In this document: in pieces, positions 6,490-13,014 of the stretch
How positions within the stretch are numbered: the first letter of the stretch is position 1
Layout: every line of letters begins with the position of its first letter
Origin: JAASSS01 sp021767745
Lineage (GTDB): Bacteria; Pseudomonadota; Gammaproteobacteria; UBA5335
NCBI GenBank assembly: GCA_034189165.1
Contig: JAXHVN010000007.1
Location: 1-19,303 of the forward strand
Length of the DNA stretch: 19,303 nt
Reading direction: 5' to 3'
Made by a program: the position numbers and the translations under genes
The notes under the pieces: generated by a model
Databases searched by the model: none
The model's input: only the letters and a program-made list of their open reading frames with translations
What the model was told of the DNA's origin: nothing

Positions 6490-7116
6490 ATGAGCGAGTC
6501 AACGATGCAAAGACGATTCCAACTACTGATCGGGCTGATCGCCCTGCTCGGCGCGATCTGGTCACTGAACGCCTTCGGGCATGGCGGTGTCGCGGTCGAA
6601 GACGACAAGTGCATCATGTCCGTGGGCCAGACGTTGCGGGCCCACTTCACCGGCTATCAGCCGGAGGCGCGTGCCACGCAGGAGTTCTGCGAGGACATTC
6701 CGGTCGTCGGCCAGGCCATCTTCGTGATCGACTACATCAGCGAAGAGCTGCGGCAGATGCCCACCGACTTCCGCGTGGTGCGCGATGTCTGGGGCCTCGG
6801 CCTGGATGCGACGTGGGCCGATCTGGCTGCGCGACAGGAGCAGATGAGCGAGGCGACGCTGCTGTATGTCGAGCCGGACGTCTACCGTCGCGGAACCTTC
6901 TCCGTGGAGTATGACTTCGACGAGCAGGGCGATTTCATCGGTATCGTGACGGCAGTCGACCCTCAGACCGAGCAGGAATACATCTCGGTCTTCCCCTTCC
7001 GCGTGGGAATTTTCCACTGGGGACGGATCGTCATGCCGATCCTGATGATCCTGGCGTTCGTGGTGGTGGTGTTCGGGTTTATCGCGGCTCGTGCCATGAA
7101 TCAGCGCACGGCGTAG
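6490..7116 (+). CDS. Periplasmic protein with membrane segments at both ends, candidate copper protein (AmoD/PmoD-like position)
   Basis: I do not recognise the family with certainty. The 208-residue product has an N-terminal hydrophobic segment (residues 10-28) ending in AFG, then HGG at 31-33; A28-x-G30 fits a signal peptidase I site, giving a mature N-terminal His31. The periplasmic part has two cysteines, C41 (DDKCIM) and C67 (QEFCEDIP), and several methionines and histidines. A C-terminal membrane helix (MPILMILAFVVVVFGFI, about 180-198) ends in a short basic tail. Topology and location after amoB recall AmoD/PmoD, but I see no clear sequence match. The start could also be the ATG at 6505, which gives a more typical signal peptide; neither has a strong ribosome binding site. 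It lies 7 bases before the multicopper oxidase gene. Confidence 0.8.
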   Translation: MSESTMQRRFQLLIGLIALLGAIWSLNAFGHGGVAVEDDKCIMSVGQTLRAHFTGYQPEARATQEFCEDIPVVGQAIFVIDYISEELRQMPTDFRVVRDVWGLGLDATWADLAARQEQMSEATLLYVEPDVYRRGTFSVEYDFDEQGDFIGIVTAVDPQTEQEYISVFPFRVGIFHWGRIVMPILMILAFVVVVFGFIAARAMNQRTA

Positions 7117-7123
7117 GCACAAC

Positions 7124-8815
7124 ATGATGCTCCGGCGTATGGCTTTCGCTGCCTTGGCGGCGGGCCTGGCGGTGCTCGCTGCACTGCTGGTCCCGTTCGA
7201 GTGGTATCCGTCTGCCTGGCAGACCCGGCTGGTGGTCTGGTTCGGGCCCGGGGAATACCGCAGCCCGCCTCCGAGCGTGCAGCCGGCGGCGGCGGAGACG
7301 CAGGAGGCCCGCTGCCCGGACGACCTGCTGGGCTGGCGCGAGGCGCAGGTGATCGATGGGGTGCCGGTGCGCGCGTCCCACGCCTGTTCGCCGGATAATC
7401 CCTATGCGGTGGCCGCGTTCGTCAAGGGCACCAATAACGTGTCGGACGCAACGTTGATGCAGTCGCGGCTGGCCCCGACCGCCGTCACCAAGGGACGGGA
7501 TCTCGATGGGGACGGCGATCCCGACGAGATCCACATACGGCTGCAGGTGGTGGAGCTCAATGGCGGCTCGCCGGACATCGACCAGCCGGTGACGACCTTC
7601 CCCATCGCTCCGGGTATCCAGCCCGGGTTCTGGGTCTTCGCCCCCGAGACCTTCGGCATGGCGACCGTCAACTTCGAGTCGCTCGAGGCCATGCCGCTGT
7701 TGCGGGTACCTTCACCGGTGATCCGTGTAGAACAGGGCGACCGGGTGCAGCTGACCCTGGAGAACGGGCACTACATGCCCCACACGATCCATCTGCACGG
7801 CGTGGATCACCCGTTCCTCGACGCCAACGGCGAAGGCAACGACGGCCCGCCACAGACCAGCGAGATGCCGGTCATGCCGGGCGCGAGCCGCACCTATGAG
7901 ATGCAGCCGCGCCAGCCAGGCACGATGTTCTATCACTGCCATGTCCAGCCGCAGATCCACATCCTCATGGGCCTGAACGGCATGTTCGTGGTGGAGGAAA
8001 ACCGGCCCGACAACTGGCTGCAGACCATGAACGTCGGCGCCGGGGAAGTGCGGCATCCGTCGCAGGCGGTGCTGGAGAACTACGATTCCGAGCACGATCT
8101 GCACTACATGGATGCTGATCGGCAGCTGCACGACCTGATCCAGCGCCACAACGACCAGCGCCTGACCATCGAGCAGATGCACCGCCGGTACGACATCACC
8201 GACGGCACGACCGACTACTACATGCTCAATGGTCGATCATTCCCCTACACCTTCCGGGAATCGCTGGTGGTGGCGCAGGCCGACCAGCGGATCAAACTGC
8301 GCGTGCTGAACGGCGGCCAGCACGGGATCGCGCTGCATACCCATGGGCATAAGGTGCGTATCACGCACTACGACGGCGTCGAACACCCGGAGCCGGCGCA
8401 GATCACGCGCGACGTCGTATGGGTGGCGCCCGCCCAACGGGTAGATCTGGCGCTGCGGACGGTGAACGATGGCCTGCACAGCTACGGCCCGGGTATCTGG
8501 CTGATGCACGATCACCGCGAGGTGGGCGTGACGACCGATGGTATCTCGCCTGGCGGCAACGTGAGTGCGATCGTCTACGAGCAATTCTTGGGTGAGGATG
8601 GCTTCCCCGCCGTGCGCGGCGTTTCCTGGGACAAGTACTTCACGCCCGACTACTACGCCGCCCGGGTGCCTATCTGGTGGGAATACGATCCTTTCGGCGG
8701 TATCAGCGAAGTGTTGCGCACGGACGCGCGCGTAGTCCGCTTGGCCGCCCTCGGACTGGTGGTGATGCTATGCCTGCTCGCCTTATCCCAAGCGCTCGCG
8801 CCGCGTCGACGTTAG
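7124..8815 (+). CDS. Membrane-anchored multicopper oxidase with type 1 copper site in the N-terminal cupredoxin domain
   Basis: The 563-residue product has an N-terminal signal/anchor (residues 5-25) and a C-terminal membrane helix (about 537-558). Copper motifs in order: HTIHLHG (220-226), HCHVQPQIHILMG (271-283), HTHGH (405-409), and MHDHRE (461-466). The HCH...H...M group with the type 1 cysteine C272 is in the first domain, while the last motif, which holds the cysteine in laccases, has D463 in its place. This is the arrangement of type C two-domain multicopper oxidases; a crystallised example comes from Nitrosomonas europaea. An acidic loop DLDGDGDPDE (126-135) looks like a calcium-binding insertion in the unusually long N-terminal region. 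Proposed role: oxidation of copper, a reduced carrier or a nitrogen compound in the periplasm; substrate unknown. The 3' end overlaps the cupredoxin gene by 46 bases. Confidence 0.92.
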   Translation: MMLRRMAFAALAAGLAVLAALLVPFEWYPSAWQTRLVVWFGPGEYRSPPPSVQPAAAETQEARCPDDLLGWREAQVIDGVPVRASHACSPDNPYAVAAFVKGTNNVSDATLMQSRLAPTAVTKGRDLDGDGDPDEIHIRLQVVELNGGSPDIDQPVTTFPIAPGIQPGFWVFAPETFGMATVNFESLEAMPLLRVPSPVIRVEQGDRVQLTLENGHYMPHTIHLHGVDHPFLDANGEGNDGPPQTSEMPVMPGASRTYEMQPRQPGTMFYHCHVQPQIHILMGLNGMFVVEENRPDNWLQTMNVGAGEVRHPSQAVLENYDSEHDLHYMDADRQLHDLIQRHNDQRLTIEQMHRRYDITDGTTDYYMLNGRSFPYTFRESLVVAQADQRIKLRVLNGGQHGIALHTHGHKVRITHYDGVEHPEPAQITRDVVWVAPAQRVDLALRTVNDGLHSYGPGIWLMHDHREVGVTTDGISPGGNVSAIVYEQFLGEDGFPAVRGVSWDKYFTPDYYAARVPIWWEYDPFGGISEVLRTDARVVRLAALGLVVMLCLLALSQALAPRRR

Positions 8816-9690
8816 CGCTACTGCTCGCGCTGCTCGCCAGCGCAGGGGTGGTGGCGCAGGTTCCGGTCGGGCAGCCGTCGGACAGCACGCATGGGCACCA
8901 CTCGGTGGTAGCACCGAGTGGTGCCGACGATGGCTCCAAGGCAGAAACCGACCACTCCGGGATGGACCACTCCGGGATGGACCACTCCGGGATGGACCAC
9001 TCCGGGATGGANNNNNNNNNNNNNNNNNNNNNNNNNNNNNNNNNNNNNNNNNNNNNNNNNNNNNNNNNNNNNNNNNNNNNNNNNNNNNNNNNNNNNNNNN
9101 NNNNNNNNNNNCACTCCGGTCATGGCGATCACAGGATGACGCTAGATCCCAGTGGCATGGTCATGAACTGGAACGAGGATGAACTGCCGCGGGACTGTTC
9201 CGCCGTGACCGGTGAGCACGACTTCACCGTACGTGTGGGCACCGATTATGCGGCAGATTATCCCGGCTCCATCTTCGGCATGAGTCAGCACGAATTCCAC
9301 GTCGCGCCCTGTTCCCGCGTCACCGTCACGCTCATCAACGAGGACGAGGTACGCCATCAGTTCATGGTGCACGGCCTGCCGAAGTACCTGTATCCGCAGG
9401 GGATGTTTCATTTGGAAGCGGCTGGCGGCGCGACCAAGGCTGGTCGTTTCATCGTCCCCAGCGACGACCGAACCTATCTGGTGCACTGCGACCTCGCCCA
9501 GCACATGGAAAAGGGGATGAAGGGGCAGCTCGTGGTCGGGGACGGCAGCGGCGATCTGCCGAGTATCCCGGGCGTCAGCGCGCCGGTGCATCCCGATGAC
9601 TACGGCCGTGAAGGCATGTTCGCCTGGTGGGCCTTGGCGGGAGGCCTGGCGGCCGGGCTGCTGGCGCTACCGTTGTTGCGACGCCTCTAA
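8770..9690 (+). CDS. Membrane-anchored cupredoxin with His/Met-rich repeat (contains a gap)
   Basis: The ATG at 8770 starts a signal peptide (MPARLIPSARAASTLALLLA, then LLASAG); the frame is open further upstream but inside the oxidase gene. After a linker comes a repeat of DHSGM units broken by 100 N, resuming with HSGHGDH. The following cupredoxin domain contains a complete type 1 copper site: His in VRHQF (9355-9357), Cys in HCDLAQHM (9487-9489), His (9502-9504) and the axial Met (9517-9519), spaced C-x4-H-x4-M. The C-terminus has a membrane helix (about 9620-9680) with a basic end. The protein is likely an electron carrier or copper-storage partner of the multicopper oxidase encoded immediately upstream. 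Its real length is unknown because of the gap. The stop overlaps the convergent hydrolase stop by four bases. Confidence 0.88.
   Translation: MPARLIPSARAASTLALLLALLASAGVVAQVPVGQPSDSTHGHHSVVAPSGADDGSKAETDHSGMDHSGMDHSGMDHSGMXXXXXXXXXXXXXXXXXXXXXXXXXXXXXXXXXXHSGHGDHRMTLDPSGMVMNWNEDELPRDCSAVTGEHDFTVRVGTDYAADYPGSIFGMSQHEFHVAPCSRVTVTLINEDEVRHQFMVHGLPKYLYPQGMFHLEAAGGATKAGRFIVPSDDRTYLVHCDLAQHMEKGMKGQLVVGDGSGDLPSIPGVSAPVHPDDYGREGMFAWWALAGGLAAGLLALPLLRRL
8950..9009 (+). repeat. Tandem 15-base repeats coding for DHSGM (four copies before the gap)
   Basis: Four identical copies of GACCACTCCGGGATG lie head to tail at 8950-8964, 8965-8979, 8980-8994 and 8995-9009, followed by GA and then the gap. Each copy adds one DHSGM unit, a possible copper-binding element. 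DNA after the gap starts with CACTCCGGTCAT, a degenerate unit, so the array continues into the gap. Confidence 0.97.
9012..9111. other. Assembly gap of 100 N in the DHSGM repeat
   Basis: The filler is exactly 100 bases and is flanked on both sides by units of the same repeat. A collapsed or unresolved tandem array is the simplest explanation. The true number of units is unknown. Confidence 0.95.
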
Positions 9691-10529
9691 CCGCCCCGCG
9701 CGTCGAGAAAGCCCAGCAGCCGCGCGCGGTTGCCCCGCCAGGTCAGGTGGCCGCCCTCGTGCGGGCACCACCAGAGCAGGGCATCGCCACGACAGCCCGT
9801 GAAGCGGGTGCAGCCTGCCGCCACTGGCAGGCCGGCCGGATCGCACGCCAGGCAATCGTGCCACCAGCCGAGCGCCTGTGCTCCATAACCCGGGAAATGA
9901 TCGTCGTTGCGGCCATGCAGGATGGCGACATCTCGCGGCGTCGGGCAGGCATAGGCGGCCAGATCGTCCGCCCGTACGCCGGCCGCCGAGGCAGCGATGG
10001 CAGCCGGCATGCCGGCCACGTCTGCCGATGCCGCGATGATCTGCGCGACCGTGCCCCCGTCGGAGTGTCCTGTCAGCACGATCCGCTGCCGATCCACACA
10101 CCACTGCGCGGCGATCTCGACCGGAACCTGCGCCAGTGCCGTGACCGACGCCGCGCTCAGCCGGATGCTGCCGACATAGGCGACGAGATAGCCACGCAGG
10201 GTCAGGGCCCGGGTGAGGCCCGTATAGCGTTCGACCAGCCCCGGCCCGAGCCCAGCCGGCGCGTAGACAACCACCAGCGGGTGTGCGTGGGTGGCGAGGT
10301 AGTTCGCGGGCGCCCGCACGCGATAACGGATGGCACCGAGCCGACCCTGCGACGATGGCTGCGCCCTGGCCGGGCAATCGGCCGCAGATGCCCCGGCATA
10401 ATTGGCCGCGGCCGGCTCCAGTGCCGGCCCCCAGTGCAGATAATGCGAGCTCGCCCAGAGCAGCCCGGCCGCGGTGCCGACCATCAGCAGCACCAGCAGC
10501 ATCTGCAGACCGCGCAGCACCGTGCCCAC
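9687..10529 (-). CDS. Alpha/beta hydrolase, PHB depolymerase/esterase-like, membrane anchored
   Basis: The product has the nucleophile elbow GHSDGG, with the serine in the context RIVLTGHSDGGTVAQ, an acid residue in AILHGRNDDHFPGYG, and a histidine in CPHEGGHLTWRGN, so the catalytic triad is complete. This pattern fits polyhydroxybutyrate depolymerase/feruloyl esterase-like hydrolases. An N-terminal membrane segment (MLLVLLMVGTAAGLLWA) suggests periplasmic exposure. Eight cysteines in the mature part are consistent with disulfides. I chose the GTG at 10529 because GGAGAGG (complement of about 10533-10539) stands just upstream; the frame also allows a GTG at 10592 that adds 21 residues without a good ribosome binding site. 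The gene is convergent with the cupredoxin gene (stops overlap) and divergent from the alcohol dehydrogenase gene. Natural substrate is unknown. Confidence 0.85.
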   Translation of the reverse strand: MGTVLRGLQMLLVLLMVGTAAGLLWASSHYLHWGPALEPAAANYAGASAADCPARAQPSSQGRLGAIRYRVRAPANYLATHAHPLVVVYAPAGLGPGLVERYTGLTRALTLRGYLVAYVGSIRLSAASVTALAQVPVEIAAQWCVDRQRIVLTGHSDGGTVAQIIAASADVAGMPAAIAASAAGVRADDLAAYACPTPRDVAILHGRNDDHFPGYGAQALGWWHDCLACDPAGLPVAAGCTRFTGCRGDALLWWCPHEGGHLTWRGNRARLLGFLDARGG

Positions 10530-10621
10530 ATTCCTCTCCGCTTGCTCGCGTGCCGGCTCCCTCGGGAACTGCCGGCCCGCCGGTGCTATCACACCGATTC
10601 AGGTATCGACGGGAGGCAAGC

Positions 10622-11650
10622 ATGGCACAGCAGATGCAGGCGGCGCAGATCAGTGCGGCGGGCGGCGAATTCGAACTGGTGACGCGGCCGGTTCCCGAGC
10701 CCGGTCCGGGCGAGGTGCGGATTCGCGTCGCCGCCTGCGGCATCTGTCACAGCGATGCACTGGTGCAACAGGGCGCGTTCCCCGGTCTTTCCCTGCCAAG
10801 GGTGCCCGGGCATGAAGTGGTGGGTGCGGTCGATGCCGTGGGCGATGACGTATTCGCCTGGGAGGCGGGAGAGCGGGTCGGCGTCGGCTGGCACGGTGGG
10901 CATTGCCTGCACTGCGAATCCTGCCGCCGCGGCGACTTCGTCACCTGCGCCAACCAGCAGATCTGCGGCATCAGCTACGACGGTGGTTACGCCGAGTACA
11001 TGATCGCGCCGCAGGAGGCGCTGGTTGCGCTGCCCGACACCTTGGACGCCGTCGAGGCCGCGCCGCTGCTCTGCGCGGGCCTGACCACCTTCAACGCGTT
11101 GCGCCACTGCGGCGCACGTGCGGGTGATCTGGTGGCGGTACAGGGGCTCGGCGGCCTGGGCCACCTCGGTGTGCAGTTCGCGCGGGCGATGGGCATGAGG
11201 GTGGTGGCGATCTCGCGGGGCCAGGACAAGGCTGCGCTTGCAGAGAAGCTGGGCGCCACCGCCTATATCGATGCGACCGCGAACTCGCCCGCCGAGGCAC
11301 TGGCCGCGATGGGCGGCGCGCGGGCGATCCTGGCGACCGCCCCCAGCGGTGAGGCCATCAGCGGGCTGATCGACGGCCTGGCCGTGAACGGCGAACTGCT
11401 CGCCATCGCCGCTACGCCCGAAGCCATCGAGGTGAGCCCACTGCAGTTGATCATGCAGCGCCGCCGGATCGTCGGCTGGCCCAGCGGCACGCCGCGAGAC
11501 AACGAGGATACGCTCGGCTTCGCGGCACAAGGCGGCATCGCGCCGATGATCGAGCGCTTCCCGCTGGCGGAGGTCAACGTCGCCTTCCGGCGCATGCTGA
11601 ACAACGAGGTGCGCTTCCGCGCCGTGCTCACCCTGTCGCAGGCAGCGTAG
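10622..11650 (+). CDS. Zinc-dependent alcohol dehydrogenase (MDR superfamily)
   Basis: The 342-residue cytoplasmic enzyme should interconvert alcohols and aldehydes or ketones with NAD(P). Catalytic zinc ligands are in GICHSD (C42) and GHE (63-65), with the third cysteine likely in LLCAGLTTFNAL. The structural zinc site has all four cysteines, C95, C98, C101 and C109. The nucleotide-binding motif GLGGLGHLGVQFARAMG is present. The start is set by GGGAGG at 10611-10616, five bases before the ATG; a longer open frame upstream is antisense to the hydrolase gene. It stands 51 bases before the cytochrome c' gene. Given the nearby monooxygenase, it could oxidise the alcohol formed from a hydrocarbon, but broad aldehyde detoxification is equally possible. 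Confidence 0.93.
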   Translation: MAQQMQAAQISAAGGEFELVTRPVPEPGPGEVRIRVAACGICHSDALVQQGAFPGLSLPRVPGHEVVGAVDAVGDDVFAWEAGERVGVGWHGGHCLHCESCRRGDFVTCANQQICGISYDGGYAEYMIAPQEALVALPDTLDAVEAAPLLCAGLTTFNALRHCGARAGDLVAVQGLGGLGHLGVQFARAMGMRVVAISRGQDKAALAEKLGATAYIDATANSPAEALAAMGGARAILATAPSGEAISGLIDGLAVNGELLAIAATPEAIEVSPLQLIMQRRRIVGWPSGTPRDNEDTLGFAAQGGIAPMIERFPLAEVNVAFRRMLNNEVRFRAVLTLSQAA

Positions 11651-11700
11651 GCGCTGCGTGCTAGGCTGCCGCTACCATTGTCGACCCGGATTTACGTCAC

Positions 11701-12141
11701 ATGAAACGTCTGATGATTGCGATGCTGCTGGCCATGCTGCCGCTGGCTCACGCCCACACCGACAAGACCGATGATCCCATCGCCTACCGGCAGGCCGTCT
11801 TCAACCTGATCGGCTGGCACTTCTCGCGAATGGGAGACATGGTCAAGGGTGAACAGGCCTACGATGCCGAGGCCTTCGCCGAGCATGCGCGCAAGGTGCA
11901 GGCGCTCTCCGAGTTTACCCTCACCGGCTTCGAGACCCGCTCGATGTCCCGCAAGAGCAACGCCAACCCCAAGCTGTGGGACAACAAGGCCGACTTCGAA
12001 CAGAAGATGACCGATTTCCGTGAGGCCGCCGCGGCGCTGGCCGAGGCCACCCCGGCCGACGACGTGGCGGCGCTGCGCGATCCGTTCATCGCTACCGCCG
12101 ACAGCTGCAAGAGCTGCCACGATCGCTACCACGAGGACTGA
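11701..12141 (+). CDS. Cytochrome c' (periplasmic, class II c-type cytochrome)
   Basis: The 146-residue product has a signal peptide (MKRLMIAMLLAMLPLAHA) and a single haem-binding motif CKSCH at 136-140, close to the C-terminus as in class II cytochromes. The N-terminal helix AYRQAVFNLIGWHFSRMGDM is characteristic of cytochrome c', which forms a four-helix bundle with a five-coordinate haem and binds nitric oxide. The length matches the family. No strong ribosome binding site is seen before the ATG at 11701. The neighbour at 12159-12851, convergent with it, encodes a cytochrome b561, a pairing seen in other proteobacteria, which suggests a joint role in periplasmic electron transfer or nitric oxide protection. 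Confidence 0.93.
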   Translation: MKRLMIAMLLAMLPLAHAHTDKTDDPIAYRQAVFNLIGWHFSRMGDMVKGEQAYDAEAFAEHARKVQALSEFTLTGFETRSMSRKSNANPKLWDNKADFEQKMTDFREAAAALAEATPADDVAALRDPFIATADSCKSCHDRYHED

Positions 12142-12158
12142 AGGCGTCGCCGGCGCGA

Positions 12159-12851
12159 TCAGCCGAGCAGCAGCCACAGGCCGGCTGCGAGCGCGCTGAG
12201 CAGCAGCGCCGCCAGCACGATGCCGCCGCGCACGACCGGCGCGGCGGCAGCCTCGTCCGCCGATACCCGCTTGCGCCCGTGCAGCATCGGGCCGATGAGG
12301 TTCTCGCCACGCAGCAGCCAGTAGGCGAGGATCGCCGCCACGTGTGTGGCCACGGCCAGCAGCAGCAGCGTGAAGTTCAGATGATGCAGGCGCGTGGCCA
12401 GCGTCGACATGGCCGGCGACACGTGCTCGGCCAGCGGACCCTCGACGAAGAAGCCGTCGCTGGCGAACAGGCCGGTCACCGGCTGCACCAGTACCAGCGC
12501 CAGCAGCGCCATCACCATCCAGCCGCCCAGCGGGTTGTGGCCGAGATCCCCGGCATGCTCGCCGGTGCGCCACGTGCGGGCGTAATGCCACACCGCCGAC
12601 GGAGGCCGCAGGAAATGGCGAAATCGCGCGTGGTAGCTGCCGACAAAACCCCACACGATGCGAAAGCTCACCAGCACCAGCACGGCGTAGCCGATCCACT
12701 TGTGATAGCGCATGGCATCCACGCCGAGTTCAGCGGTCAGCCACGCGCCGCTGAGCAGCCCGACCAGGATCCAGTGGAACAGCCGCACCGGCAGGTCCCA
12801 CACCGTGACCGCGCTCAATGCCGCCGGCTCGCGTTGCCTCTTCGCCGTCAT
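12159..12851 (-). CDS. Cytochrome b561 (di-haem membrane cytochrome)
   Basis: The 230-residue inner-membrane protein carries the conserved histidine pattern of the prokaryotic b561/hydrogenase b-type subunit family: VRLFHW (H26), RYHKWIGYAVL (H50), and HHLNFTLLLLAVATHVAAIL in the fourth helix. Four main membrane segments plus a C-terminal hydrophobic tail (GGIVLAALLLSALAAGLWLLL) are visible. It should pass electrons between quinol and periplasmic acceptors such as cytochrome c'. The start at 12851 is supported by AAGGGG a few bases upstream on the minus strand. The frame extends further upstream to 13253 but that part is antisense to the SOD gene. The gene ends 17 bases from the convergent cytochrome c' stop. 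Confidence 0.92.
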   Translation of the reverse strand: MTAKRQREPAALSAVTVWDLPVRLFHWILVGLLSGAWLTAELGVDAMRYHKWIGYAVLVLVSFRIVWGFVGSYHARFRHFLRPPSAVWHYARTWRTGEHAGDLGHNPLGGWMVMALLALVLVQPVTGLFASDGFFVEGPLAEHVSPAMSTLATRLHHLNFTLLLLAVATHVAAILAYWLLRGENLIGPMLHGRKRVSADEAAAAPVVRGGIVLAALLLSALAAGLWLLLG

Positions 12852-13014
12852 GATGACCCCTTGGTTCGAGTTCCGAGACCGGCATAGCATCGACGCGCCG
12901 GTGCGGCAGCGGCAAGTAGCCGGCCGCTGGCCAGGGAACGCCGTGCCCGGTGATACGCTCCAACAGGCGCCGGGCGATTCTGCCGCGGCCGCGAATCCAC
13001 GCCGGGAGAATCCG
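12852..13014. promoter_or_regulatory. Divergent intergenic region between cytochrome b561 and SOD-like genes
   Basis: This 163-base spacer must carry promoters for both directions. The best forward candidate is TG-A-TACGCT at 12951-12959 without a recognisable -35. GGGAGAA just before the SOD start codons acts as its ribosome binding site. Nothing else stands out. Confidence 0.35.

Noticed and set aside
8950..9009. CRISPR-like repeat array
   Set aside because: The 15-base units are directly adjacent with no spacers and code in frame for DHSGM within a secreted protein.
4793..9690. Calling the locus a true ammonia monooxygenase of a nitrifier
   Set aside because: No amoC, hydroxylamine oxidoreductase or associated cytochrome genes are visible, and the fragments do not allow a substrate call.
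9627..10682. 351-codon forward frame opposite the hydrolase
   Set aside because: The minus-strand reading has a full catalytic triad and a membrane anchor, while the forward reading is arginine-rich and featureless.
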